A stretch of DNA of 64,000 nucleotides, from NCBI RefSeq assembly GCF_027943255.1, contig NC_072897.1, forward strand, positions 56,320,406 through 56,384,405. Reading direction: 5' to 3'. The notes beneath the pieces are model-generated. The model worked only from the letters and a program-made list of their open reading frames with translations. It did not search any database and was not told where the DNA came from. Shown one piece after another: positions 52,752 through 63,943 of this stretch (position 1 is its first letter; every line of letters begins with the position of its first letter). The translations under genes and the position numbers were made by a program. The DNA is from Anastrepha obliqua (taxonomy: Eukaryota; Arthropoda; Insecta; Diptera; Tephritidae).

Positions 52752-54410
52752 CCAGTGGCGTAGATAGGGGGGGAAAGGGGATCAATTCGACCCATGAGAC
52801 ATTGAAACTAAAATTTTTGAAAAATTGTACTTATACATGTATATGCGTCCATTTCTCGAAATGCCTTCAACCTTTTTGCAGTATGACATCATTTAAACCA
52901 CTTTAAAATTAGAAAGAAAACATCTTTTTATAATAGTTTTGCAATTGAACAGAATGGAATTCCCGCGCCTAAACGGGCTTACCAATTGAAAGGCATGAAA
53001 TGGCGCTGTCATCGATAAGGACGTATTGAAGTTCGATAATCGAACATAGAGTCAATATTGCGGATTTATAACCTATTCCATAATCACGTTTGCATTGTTA
53101 TTTGTTTATCATCTCATGATGAAAAGATTTTTAGTGGCAAGAACACCCTTTGCTAAGAATAGCGAAAATGAAGAAAATGCAGAATTATCTGCTGAAACGA
53201 TTGCGAAGAAACTTCGTTGTGAAGCGTCAGGTAGTGAAAATATAGTCGAAGAAAATTCTCTCGATGAAAGTGGAGAGAGTGTTGAACATTGCATACCCCT
53301 AAAAGAAAAGCCATTTTGGAAAACACGATTGAAGAATCTGATGAAACTCCACGAACGAAATCTTTGAAAAGATTGAATCTGACTCGATGGGTTTCGAAAT
53401 ATGAAGCCGTCAACGACTTTTTTGAGTTATTCTCGTTTGTTTACGAAAGTCTAGATGCAATGAGAACCTCGGAAAAAGACGCCAAAAATCTGAAAAAACC
53501 ATGGATTTCGAATTTTTAAAATGTTTACATATTATCAATGTAATTTTTCAACTTTCGTTGCCTTTGAGTCGTGAATTGCAAAAGGTTAATTTAGATTTGG
53601 TCCAAGCCATGGATCTCGCCAAAGATTTGCGCGAGGAAGTAAAAAAGATTCTCGCAAAAGAAGACGCTTTTTCTGCAATTTACGAAGCTTCGAAAAAAAT
53701 TTCTGAAAATCTTGACATTGAGATCAAACAGAAAAGAATAGCGCGCAGACAAAATTATCGAGCAAATCCTGAAGTTCAAAGCACGGAAGATTATTTTCGT
53801 GTGACAGCGTTCAATCCTTTTCTAGATTTTTACATCATGGATCTTGGAGAAAGATTTACCAAACATGAAAATATATTAGAAGGATTTTCGGTCCTATTCA
53901 AGCATGATTTTCACGAAATCGACAAAGTAGCTAATAAATTCATCAAAACAGTCGAGTTTTACCAGGGGCCACACGCTGTTCTTGTCGAATTAAAAGTGTG
54001 GAAGAGATATTTAATTCGTAAAGGCGATATCAAACCTGGAAACTCATTGGATGCACTTGATCATTGTCCAGAAGAAAATTTTCCGAATATCAATGTGTTG
54101 CTAAGGATATTAGCTACTTTACCAGTATCAACATCTACTGCGGAACGCACTTTCTCTAGTTTGAAACGGATAAAGAAGATTTTGAGAAACACGACAAAAG
54201 AAGTAAGTTTCTTTAAGATCTTAATCTTTTCTCTAAGATCTATAAATTTTATTACAAAATTAGACATTTATTTTTGTCTCTTTTTTTATTGTAGGATCGC
54301 TTGAACGGATTGACTGCTCTAGCTATTCATCATGATATTCCAATCACAGCTGATGAAGTCATAGATGAGTTATCGAAAAAATCCCGAAAACGTGATTTTC
54401 TTCTTTAAAT
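52752..54410 (+). mobile_element. hAT transposon remnant (ZMYM1-like transposase)
   Basis: CAGTGGCGTAGATAGGGGGG at 52752 is a typical hAT-type left end. The gene starts MKRFLVARTPFAKNSENEEN near 53119. Frames then give TRWVSKYEAVNDFFELFSFV, SLPLSRELQKVNLDLVQAMD and RRQNYRANPEVQSTEDYFRV. The C-terminal dimerisation domain reads LATLPVSTSTAERTFSSLKR, then, after a GTAAGT..TTGTAG intron, RLNGLTALAIHHDIPITADE and stop at 54408. The middle catalytic part has been deleted and one or two shifts occur. No right terminal repeat was found. The class is clear; the copy is dead. Confidence 0.8.
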
Positions 54411-54556
54411 TATGCAAGAATTTTTTGCATATTGAGGGAATTCAAGTGAAAAAATTTATCCTCTTAAAGAGTAATAAGCAATTTTTTAACATAAATAAAA
54501 AATCCAAAATGGCGGACACATGAGGGATCTCGCACAGCTTCTCGTTGCGCGCTAGT

Positions 54557-54871
54557 AAAACGGCGTGTAAGAGTGCGGTCGTAGTTTTCACCTGAAACTC
54601 AAAGGGAAGATATTGTCTTATTCAGAAGGCTTTCCCGCATATAATAGGCTACTCTTGTATAAAAATATGAAAAAATGAACACACAATTAATTATTGAAAA
54701 AAGTGCTCTTTTTCGCTTTTTTTTTCAAAAAAGTGTTAAATAACATTAAAAAATGATTTTTTTTTGTATTTTGTTAGTTAATTAGTTGCGCATTTTAATT
54801 ATCTTTATATAGATTATCGGTTTGAAACGATAACTGCCGTCGTTTTTTTTTAATCTTACACGCCATTTTTA
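54557..54871. mobile_element. Possible small MITE with GGCGTGTAAGA termini
   Basis: AAAACGGCGTGTAAGA at 54557 is mirrored by TCTTACACGCCATTTT ending at about 54871, about 315 bp apart. There is no coding capacity, and a target duplication is not evident. Alternatively the match is chance or belongs to the hAT remnant's tail. Confidence 0.4.
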
Positions 54872-55346
54872 AAAGCATGGTTTTAAGAAAACGTGTTTCA
54901 AAGTTTTCAGAAGGTAGACAGTATACTCACACGAGGGACGGTACACAGGCCTGTAACTCCGAAATCACTTTGAATTCCGCTATAAAAAAAAAACGATTTT
55001 TTGAAGCCGACTGCCAAGTGGAGCAGAAAACATAGTGATTGGCAAAAGTATACATACATATGTAAGCAATGCAGAAATCGCTCTGCAAAAATAAATTCAA
55101 GTGGCATGAGACCAAAGGGCAATGTAGAGAACTATTAAACAGCTAATTCTAGATGAATTAGAAATTAATTAGAAGAAAATCTAATTTAATTGCACAATTT
55201 TCGGCAATACTTTTCATTAGTACCACGATATATTTGAATGGAGGCCGGTGGGGGAAGCGCCACCCACCACGCCCATTAGAAAAAGCAAGGTCACACCATT
55301 ATAACTGTGCAAGTCCCAACCTCCTAGGAACCCTATAGAACCCCCA
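54872..55346. other. Non-coding flank left of Transib
   Basis: No gene is recognised. A GC-rich patch (GGAGGCCGGTGGGGGAAGCGC near 55240) lies in AT-rich DNA. The last five bases, CCCCA, are the Transib target duplication. Confidence 0.5.
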
Positions 55347-55929
55347 CACAGTGGTGCGAAACTGGAATTAACTATTCAAAACAGTCTACAGCACACATTT
55401 CTTGACCGATTTGCAATTTATTTTTTTTTGAATTGCTCAGGATAAAATTGCTAACAACTCTGTCGTTGCGGATTTTTAAAATATTTTGCTAATATTGAAA
55501 TATTTAAACAAATACATTTAAAAAACAAAACTTACAAACTTACAAAACTTACAAAATCTTTTAAAAATTAATTATTTTTATGAAACTTGGTATCCGGGGG
55601 TTTTCTGGGTCGCTGATTGCAAATATGATGTCAGATTGTCAAAATTCAAAATGGCGGATCCAATATGGCGGTCAAAATTTCTTATAGTTAATTATTGTTT
55701 ATGAAACTTGGTATCCGGGGGTTTTCGGGGTCGCTGATGACGAATCTGATATCATATTTGCAAAATTCAAAATGGCGGATTCAATATGGCGGAGAAATTT
55801 TTTAAAATTTTTTCGAATTTACTTAAAACTTGTAACTCGGGGGTTTTTGGGAACGCTGATTACAAATCCGATGTTAATATTCCTAAACTTGAAATGGTAA
55901 ATCTGATACGGTGAAAAGTTGGAAAACAG
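55347..55929. repeat. Transib left arm with three ~120-bp internal units
   Basis: After the terminus, three direct units each carry GAAACTTGGTATCCGGGGGT (or a variant), GGTCGCTGAT and AATTCAAAATGGCGGAT...TATGGCGG. The units start near 55578, 55698 and 55826. The whole arm is inverted at about 58790-59324. Confidence 0.85.
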
Positions 55930-56190
55930 GATAAAGGCGAGAAGAAAAGATCTCGAGTCAGTAAAGGTGAGAGGAAAAGTTCTCGAGTCAGTAAAGGTGA
56001 GAGGAAAAGTTCTCCAGCTAGTAAAGACAAGAGGAAGAGATCTCCAGCCAGTAAAGGCGAGAGACAAAGATCTCCAGCCAGTAAAGGCAAGAGGAAGAGA
56101 TCTCCAGCCAATAAAGGCAAGAGGAAGAAATCTCCAGCCAGTAAAGGCAAGGGGAGAAGATCTCTAGCCAGTAAAGGCAAGAGGTCTAGT
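55930..56190. repeat. 30-bp minisatellite, about nine copies, inner end of left Transib arm
   Basis: The unit is (G/A)TAAAGGCGAGAGGAAAAGATCTC(G/C)AG(T/C)CA, repeated about every 30 bp. Since 30 is divisible by three, open frames arise on both strands, but they are not genes. Confidence 0.9.
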
Positions 56191-56228
56191 AATAGTCTAA
56201 TAGTCTAGTAGATTTTAAAGACAAAGTT

Positions 56229-58191
56229 TTACATTCTCTTTGATTCAAATTGCTGTATAAGTTCTTCTATTTCGGGATCATTTGCTGCAGAATTGCTTCT
56301 CCATTCTTTTCTTAATGAGGCTATGTAAAGGTCTGAAGAAACTAAAAGTTTATGTATTAAGTCTTCATTTGTTATGGTTCGTAACATTTTACGAGTATTG
56401 AACTCCCTGAAACGTTTGAAATCCTTATTTCTGGCTTCAGCAGCCTCTTCTGAATATTTCCCTATAGGTAGTAAAAATTTCTCTATTACTTTACCACCAT
56501 GTATCAACACTTTATGAATAGAAGATGGCATATAGTACCAGGGATAGAGCTTTATGAACAACTCAGCTGTTTTGTAAGTATAGTCGTTAAAAAAGTCTGT
56601 TGGTACTTTTCTACTTACACTTAACATTTTTAAAATTATACTGAATCTATATATTAACTCTTTATCTACTTTTGTTATTTCTGATGTTAACTCAATATCC
56701 TGAAAAAATGTACGCGCAGTGTTGCCATCATTAGAAGATCCAGAACCATGTGCTGGCTGATCTATTATAAGCCCCATTTTTTCTCTAAACTCTTTACAAA
56801 TTTTTTGTTTAGTATTTCGAAGAAGCACTTTATGATCATCAGATCTTACACTCCACCGGCAAAAATCTAATCGATATGCTACATGCAAAATGCATTCCAT
56901 CATTCTTATCCACATGTGCAATACAGAAAGGCCAAATTCAAAAAAAACATTGGTTTTCTTCTTTGTTTGCGAGTCTGACTAAATTGTTCATTTCGGATGT
57001 TTTTGCTCCACAAATATAGCAAGTTGCTGCTGAAGGTGTATCTGTTAAAGCTTGGCAAACTTTACCATCCACCATAGTTAAAGCCATGTCTGCTTTAACT
57101 ATATAGGTGCCTTCAGATTTTTCAACTATTATTGGTTGCAATTCTCTAATTTGATTTTTAATGTCATCCACTTTCGACTGAGTCCTTTCCTTTGTTTCTT
57201 TCGCGAATTCAAAAGAAATTGGAACGCAACGTTTTGGTGACGATGGATGAGGATTTTGCCATACAATTTTTGAATTATCAGTTGTTTTTAAGCACAAAGG
57301 TACCATTGACTCTGCAAATATTGATTCATCTGAGGCATTTGATTCACTGAATTTTTGCTTATATATGCTTTGATCGGAAGAACCATCGCATCCATATTTT
57401 AAAATGAAATCTAAATTGCAAGTTTTATTTAATTCTTGAAAAGGTGGAAGGGATAAACTAGAATCCTTAAGAAGTCGAAGTACAGTATGATTTATTAGGG
57501 ACTGTAATTCAATACTTGCACCTAATTCCGTAATGAGTATGTTCGAAGGGTAACAACTCTTTTTTGCTTCAAGAATTTGATGGTATGTTGGAAAAATATT
57601 TGCATTTCGTTTCTTAGCCTGAAATTGTATTGATTCGTATTGATATTTTGAAAGTTTTGTGTCTTCGATTAAAGCTAACGCTTCTTCTGCCGAGAATTTA
57701 ATAAAATCTGTGCTATCATTTTGATCTTCAGTATTTTCTACTTTCATTAAAAAGACTATTTTTGTTGCTAATTTACTTCTTCCACTTTTTCTCAATATTC
57801 GCAAAAATGATTCTTGTATTTCTGATTCTGTATAAGACTCTTCAATCATTATTAATTTTCGTCTTTTTGTGGATGCAGAAGCTTTTTCAAAATTGTCAGT
57901 ACATTTTCTACCTGTTTTTGTTTTTGCTTTTGTAAAATCCACAATAAAATCAGTTTCTAACCATTTTTTTAATTTTTTTTCAAAACTACTTTTAACGTAC
58001 ATAGAATCTTTCCATTTCTTTTTAAATGTGCTGAAAAAAGACCTAGTCAAATCATTTTTTACAATTTCTAATTGTTTCGAATCCAGAACAAATTTAACTT
58101 CCAAATGATCAAGTAAATCTTGTATATCATTACTTTTATTTTCTATTAAAAAGTTACAAAGAACTGCCTTTGATACTTTGAAGTAGTCCAT
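56229..58191 (-). pseudogene. Transib transposase (RAG1-core-like) with a single T8 frame shift
   Basis: The first frame (58191-56938, 417 residues, MDYFKVSKAVLCNF) has the catalytic region FILKYGCDGSSDQSIYKQKF (Asp 269), VWQNPHPSSPKRCVPISFEF, MALTMVDGKVCQALTDTPSA (likely second Asp 375) and the zinc pair CYIC (391-394). The second frame (to 56229) has EFGLSVLHMWIRMMECILHV, KMGLIIDQPAHGSGSSNDGN, LYPWYYMPSSIHKVLIHG and AEARNKDFKRFREFNTRK, with the catalytic Glu equivalent to RAG1 E962. The two are separated only by a run of eight T (minus strand) near 56940, where seven would keep the frame. About 650 residues in all, the usual family length. Confidence 0.9.
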
Positions 58192-58621
58192 TGTAGCTTT
58201 TCAGACATTTACAAAATAATATAAATAATATGTCAAATAATTTTATAACAAAAGCACAGTTTTCAAAAATCTAAGATAATATATAGATTACAATTTACAA
58301 TAATCATAAAACAATCAGACCGACAACATTACTTACCAAATTTTAAAATCTTTGTAAAATGTCTCAACAGGTAAGCTATTGTACTTATAATATATAAGAT
58401 TGAACTCATATGTGAGAGAAGTTATGTTAAATGCTTAACACGCCATCTATGAGAAACTGACACTACTTTATTTTGTCGGTCGATAATACAGAAAATTTTT
58501 AAATTGACTTTTTTCGCTAGATAACTTTATTCTTGCTTTTTTAACACTAAACCAGTTTTTCTTTTATGTTCCTACGTAATAATATTTCCGATCTATTATT
58601 AGCAAGCTTATAGAGTAATAA

Positions 58622-58790
58622 CGTGGAGAGATTTTTTCCTCTTGCCTTTGCTGGCTGGAGATCTTTTCCCCTTGCCTTTACTGGCTGGAGATCTTTTCCT
58701 CTTGCCTTTACTGACTCGAGAACTTTTCCTCTCACCTTTACTGACTCGAGATCTTTTCTTATCGCCTTTACCCTGTTTTGCAACTTTTCA
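58622..58790. repeat. 30-bp minisatellite, about five copies, inner end of right Transib arm
   Basis: Same unit as 55930-56190 in inverted orientation (CTTTACTGGCTGGAGATCTT). The copy number differs between arms (about five versus nine), as expected for a slipping minisatellite. Confidence 0.9.
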
Positions 58791-59324
58791 CCGTATCAGA
58801 TTTACCATTTCAAGTTTAGGAATATTAACATCGGATTTGTAATCAACGATCCCAAAAACCCCCGAGTTACAAGTTTAAAGTAAATTCGAATAAATTTTAA
58901 AAAATTTCTCCGCCATTTTGAATTTTGCAAATATGATATCAGATTCGTCATCAGCGACCCCGAAAACTCCCGGATACCAAGTTTCATAAACAATAATTAA
59001 CTATAAGAAAATTTAGACCGCCATATTGGATCCGCCATTTTGAATTTTGACAATCTGACATCATATTTGCAATCAGCGACCCAGAAAACCCCCGGATACC
59101 AAGTTTCATAAAAATAATTAATTTTTAAAAGATTTTGTAAGTTTTGTTTTTTAAATGTATTTGTTTAAATATTTCAATATTAGCAAAATATTTTAAAAAT
59201 CCGCAACGACAGAGTTGTTAGCAATTTTATCCTGAGCAATTCAAAAAAAATAAATTGCAAATCGGTCAAGAAATGTGTGCTGTAGACTGTTTTGAATAGT
59301 AAATTCCAGTTTTGCACCACTGTG
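58790..59324. repeat. Transib right arm (inverse of 55347-55929)
   Basis: It reads, inverted, the same ATGGCGG-containing units and the same terminal segment (CACAGTGGTGC from 59324 inward). Differences are scattered single bases and a few short gaps, so the two arms have diverged slightly. Confidence 0.85.
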
Positions 59325-59339
59325 CCCCAGGAGAAGTTT

Positions 59340-59836
59340 AAAAATTAGGTTTTTTTGCGACCGCATTTGTTGTTTGTACTGAAATAAAGTTGAAGAGAAG
59401 TGTATAAGTTAATTCCAATGACTTATTTTTATTAAAAAAAAAAATAAATTATCTTCAGTCCGAAGATGTTGTTCTTCATTTGAACATTTTATTGGAACTA
59501 ATCTTATTAATTAATTTTACAATAATGAAACTTAAGAGCTAAAGTGCAATTCAGCAATTTATTTTTTGTTTTTTTTTTTTTATTTCATATTTTTCAACTA
59601 TTTTGCAACAACCAGCTTTTAATACCAATTCCTTAGAATTGGCACAATTTGTATTGTTATGCGTGTGAGAATTAATTATTATTAATTCAATAATAACTTC
59701 CGTCGACTGGGAAACAGTTCCCCAGAATCGACACAACTTCCGTCAACTGGCAAGCATTTCTTCAGAATTGACACAATTTGTTTGCTGAGCTTGTAAAAAA
59801 TAAGTAGTATTAATTTAGCAATAACTCCCGTTAACT
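59340..59836 (-). repeat. 3' LTR of the errantivirus (boundaries approximate)
   Basis: On the minus strand the purine tract TTTAAGGGTGGAAG is followed by AGTTAACGGGAGTTATTGC, the AGTTA start typical of gypsy-type errantivirus LTRs. A partial internal duplication (GACGGAAGTT..GTGTC, twice near 59695-59755) is visible. The far end near 59340 cannot be fixed because the partner LTR lies outside the window. Transib abuts this end. Confidence 0.6.
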
Positions 59837-59889
59837 CTTCCACCCTTAAATGCGTTCGTCCACGAGCGCTCTAAAAGTAGGGTAGATTA

Positions 59890-61300
59890 TGTAATCTTGT
59901 TGTTGATGTTGGACTAATATCTTTTGGGGCTGGTATCTCTGTTTCGGGATTCACGATTACTGTGGTTAATAATTTTTTATTTTTTGCTTTCCTAATAGCC
60001 AAAAGTGTTAAACTAAGTGTAAAAAGAAAAGCAATAGAGATAGTAGCATGAGATACCCATGTTTCTCTTCGTATTCTATGAATTATTTTTATGTTCTTTA
60101 AATGTACAATAGTTCTTGAAGTGACTCTAGAGATAATAGGTCAAGTCTCTTCTCTTCTATTGGAGATTCTTGTATTATGGCGGGTATAGGTGTCATATAA
60201 GATGCTTCTAGATTCTTATATACTTTTTCGTTGATTTTTATTGTAGTGTTGTCAAATCTTATAAGGAAGATTCCACTTAGCTCATATCTCATGGATTCTG
60301 TTCTTATAGTTTCGTTTACATTATTGAAAAGAATAAGTCCTTCTGATATTTCTTCAATGCGTTGAACATGGTGAATATTACTGGTTGTGCAAGTTGGTCT
60401 TTGATTAGTCATGATATTTTTAATACATTTATTTTTACTTAGATCTATAATTTGATTTCTTTTACAAATTTCAATTTTATTATATTTTAAGTAATTATTA
60501 TTTATTGCATATATTTCGTTTTCACTTACAAACATTTGTTTAAAAGTTAAATTTATAATAGAACCATTTTTAATAATTGGCTTTACAATAATATTATTAT
60601 ATAAAATAGGATTTGTCAAAGGAATATTAATTATGTATATGAGGTTTGTGTTATTACTTAATATATTAACATTTGCCAATTCTAAAGCTTCCTCTATATT
60701 GTTAAAGGGCATGTTCTCTTTTTTCAATTTTTCTATATCAATAGTCATCTCTTCTTTATTTAGTAGGAATGAATTTATAATGTTTTTTTTAGCCCATTGT
60801 ATGGCTTACTTTATATTAACAATTGCTTCTTTTATCAATCTTACTTTATTTCTTAAAATTTCTATTTCTTCATTAATAAATGCTTCGTCCTTTCTTATTG
60901 CATTTGAAAAATCATTTACCAAACCTGTAATGTTGTTCAGTCTGTTAGAGAAATCCGTATTTATTATCATTTGCTTCTCAGTATTGTCAGCTATTTCGTT
61001 TAGTGTCTTATAAATAAGTTCAGCGTCATCATGGTCGCGCGATCCTGCAATGAGTTTCCAAATTTTTTTCTAAAGTATCTATTGATCTGACGTTTCTTTG
61101 TGGTGCCATGATCCTAAGAGTCGCCAACAGATCCATGCTTTGATTTAGTTCAAGATACATGGTTGGATATAATGGATTTGTCTTAACAATATTTTTATCA
61201 ACGTATTTTTTTGTGTTATACAAACAGTCATAATATGATTCAAGATTAATTGGATGTATGAATTTAAAACTTTCGTCCTGAATTTTCCCGTAGCCGTTGG
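59890..61300 (-). pseudogene. Errantivirus envelope-like ORF, broken
   Basis: Broken minus frames at 61029-61223 and 60098-60748, plus a hydrophobic stretch near 59960-60020, form an env-like protein. It resembles the F-type glycoprotein of insect errantiviruses, with an outer part, a central helical part, a membrane anchor and a short tail. At least three frame breaks and a stop separate the pieces. The start is fused to the pol deletion junction near 61300. I describe it only as a defective endogenous remnant. Confidence 0.75.
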
Positions 61301-61377
61301 CTATAGTTACAACTTAGAAGTCAGTGTAGTTATGTATTTGAACCTCTGCCCTCTTAAAAGGTTTGTCAGAGGTTTTG

Positions 61378-62600
61378 CTATTTTATCATAATCCTTGACA
61401 AAACGGCGGTAATAAGTGGATAAACCCTTTCCTGGGAAACGACAAATCCTAGAAATTCTACCTTGGTTTTAAAAAACTCACATTTGTCAAGCTGAACTTT
61501 CATATTAGCTTGATGTAAGGTTTGAAAAATCTTATTGATATCACTGCTATGTTGATCCTCACTAGGGCTGAAAATGATTATGTCATCAATGTAGACATAA
61601 CACCTAACTCCAATATGAGGGCGCAGAATTTCATCCAGTGCAGGCTGAAATATTGCCGGTGCATTCTTGAGTCCAAATGGTAACCGAGTGAACTCGTATT
61701 TGCCTATATTAATGGAGAATGCTGTTTTTTCTATATCCTTTGGCCGTAATGGTATTTGGTGAAAGCCACTTTTCAAATCTAGCACTGTAAAATATTTACT
61801 TCTTCCCAATTGTGCTAGTACCTCATTAATTTCTGGTAAAGGGTATTTATCCGCTATGGTAATTGCATTTAACTTACGATAGTCGATGACCATACGAAAT
61901 TTCTTTTCCCCACTAGCGTCTATTTTTTTTGGAACAATCCACACCGGTGAATTGTATGGGGATTTTGATGGCCTCATAATTCCATCTTCCAATAAAGCTC
62001 TCACCTGAACTTCTATATCGTCTTTCAAGCCCATAGGATAAGGGTATGTCTTAGAGTAAATTGGGTCTTCAGTCTTCGTCCGAATTTCTCTTATTATTTT
62101 TGTGGTATAAGTTAGTTTTTCGTCCGGAGTAGAAAAAAGATTACCGTAAGTTACAGCTTTATTAAGCGTGGTTTTTTGTCGTTGTGTCATGTGGTTAGTC
62201 CGAATTGAAGTCATATTAATGCTATCTGTTGGAAATTGTTTCAAAAAAATTTTCTTATCGTTTCCTAATTTCATATAGTTATGTTTGGTGTAAATTATGG
62301 CGTCAAAGGTTTTGAGAGTGTCATTACCAAGGATGCCATGAAAAGTCCTTAGTTCTGGAAGTAAAAAAAAAACTTAATTGGTACGTCCGTTCTTCCGAAT
62401 AATGTGGCATTCGTGTGAAATTTAATGTCTACTTTACCTGCAATTGAATTTGCATAAAAGTTTTTTTTGTTTGGAATGGGATTTTTTACAAGATCTGGTC
62501 GTATATAATTTTTATTTGAGCCCGTATCGATTAGAATTTTAAGGATTTGTCCGTTGTCCCTCTTACACTCAAAATATGGAAGAGTGGACGAATTTAATCT
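61378..62600 (-). pseudogene. Errantivirus protease and reverse transcriptase, truncated
   Basis: 62350-62590 contains a protease active site (ILIDTGSNKNYIRPDL), broken in an A run near 62365-62375. 61378-62274 is an intact RT frame with MRPSKSPYNSPVWIVPKK, FTVLDLKSGFHQIPL, LPFGLKNAPAIFQPAL and the catalytic YVYIDDIIIFS, up to VEFLGFVVSQE. After a shift a short connection string (AKPLTNLLRG-like) appears. RNase H and integrase are absent. The RT core itself is undamaged. Confidence 0.88.
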
Positions 62601-63943
62601 AAAAAATGAATCTCGTTAACGTTATCATAGTCGTAATCATATAATGTTTGTTCGTGAGAAATGTCTTCTGTTGGTTCCTGGTAAATTTCGTCCGTGTCCT
62701 GCTTTTCCGTAGTATGGTCAATTTCGGATCTTAAGTGAAAGTTTCTGCTTTGTTTCCGGGCTTCTGTATTCCGTAGTGGTGGTGGTCGTTTGCCAAGGAA
62801 TCCATTGTTTGAAGGTCTGTTCATGTAATTAATTTTTTCCGTCCTAATACTTTGGTCCACGTCCATGGGCTCAGGCCTTGGTGGTGGTTTCGGTACAAAA
62901 GGTCTTGGTGGTATATAATTTTGATATTGATTATATTTAGGAATAGCACCTTGATGCTGATAATTTCTCTGTCCTTGGTTGAACATATCTCTCCCTTGAA
63001 TTGTATCTGGAATTCTATTAGGTCGAGGTGGCGATGGAATGTATGCCAACTCAGGATGAAAATTATTCTGATTTCGTAAAGCAGATTGATTTCGTGAAGA
63101 ATAAGAAATAAGTTGGTGTCGCGAAGAATATAGAGTAGATTGATTCCTTGAAGGAATGGTACTAAAGTTCCTATTTGATCTCAAGTTATGAGCATAATTT
63201 GTCCTAAAATTCTGATTCTCTAACTTTAAACATAAATGCAAAGCATTGGGCAAATCTGTAGGTTCCTTTATTGCGAGAAGTCTTGGTAAATCGCCTTTTA
63301 GGCCTCGAACAAAGGTGTCCAAAGCTTTTTCCCTATACGTCTGAGTAAGTAGACACATAGATTCATGTCCTACATCCATTGAACTTATTTTATTTAATAT
63401 CAAGGACAAATGATTATACCAACTTTGATAAAAATCTTGTATTGTTTCTGCACCTTGAATCAGAGAAGTCATCTGATATTGCAAAGTGCCGACGTCCCTC
63501 TTGTCTGCATAATACATAGTAAGGCAACGTGAGATACTGTCCCAGTTGAGAGGTGTGTTATATGACTCAAGTATAGCGTCCACATTGCCAATGACCTTAT
63601 TCCTTATAGTATTTAATATGCCAAAATACTTTGGTGTACCCCTAAGATGTTGGTATATGCATAGTATTCTATCAACAGATTTTATCCAGGAACTGTATTC
63701 CCCTGGTTGACCAGAAAAGTCCCTAAGACATCTAACGACGTTTGGTATCTTATCCAAGTCACTCAAAGTTCCCCTGTGTTGAGGGTCAACCACTTGATCC
63801 TGATTAATTTGAGCAGCAGAAATCCTAGCCCGCTCCTGAAGAGTCTCAGTTATTATCCTCCTAATTTCTTGTTGTAACTCTGCCATATTAACTCCCTGAT
63901 TTTGTGGCGCAGATGGCCTAACAAGGTTGTTTGGGTTTGACAT
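62594..63943 (-). pseudogene. Errantivirus gag, open frame
   Basis: The frame starts MSNPNNLVRPSAPQNQGVNM (63943; a farther ATG at 63967 is possible) and stays open for about 449 codons. The capsid part has FSGQPGEYSSWIKSVDRIL, KVIGNVDAILESYNTPLNW and SLIQGAETIQDFYQSWYNHL. The C-terminal part is rich in Arg, Asn, Pro and Tyr, with no zinc knuckle, which is normal for errantiviruses. No stop is seen, but the element as a whole is defective because pol is deleted. The next ORF follows in another frame, as expected for frameshift expression. Confidence 0.88.

Larger units (their letters stand above)
55347..59324. mobile_element. Transib transposon (RAG1-related), near complete
   Basis: The element starts CACAGTGGTGCGAAACTGG and ends with the inverse of CACAGTGGTGCAAAACTGG. 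It is flanked by an exact 5-bp duplication CCCCA (55342-55346 and 59325-59329). A GC-rich 5-bp duplication and CACAGTG-type ends are the signature of Transib, the family from which the RAG1 recombinase core derives. The ends equal the consensus heptamer of recombination signal sequences. The arms are long inverted repeats (about 580 bp plus internal minisatellites). The minus-strand transposase occupies 56229-58191. The total length of 3978 bp fits an autonomous copy broken by one frame shift. Confidence 0.93.

Noticed and set aside
55819..56180. Repetitive frames rich in LLAGDLF / VKARGKDLQP on both strands
   Set aside because: By-product of the 30-bp minisatellite in the Transib arm.
55930..56190. 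Regular 30-bp repeats considered as a CRISPR array
   Set aside because: The repeats are contiguous with no unique spacers, and the genome is eukaryotic.
59890..61300. Evidence of an infecting virus
   Set aside because: It sits in a gypsy-type element with a deleted pol and broken frames, i.e. a defective endogenous copy.
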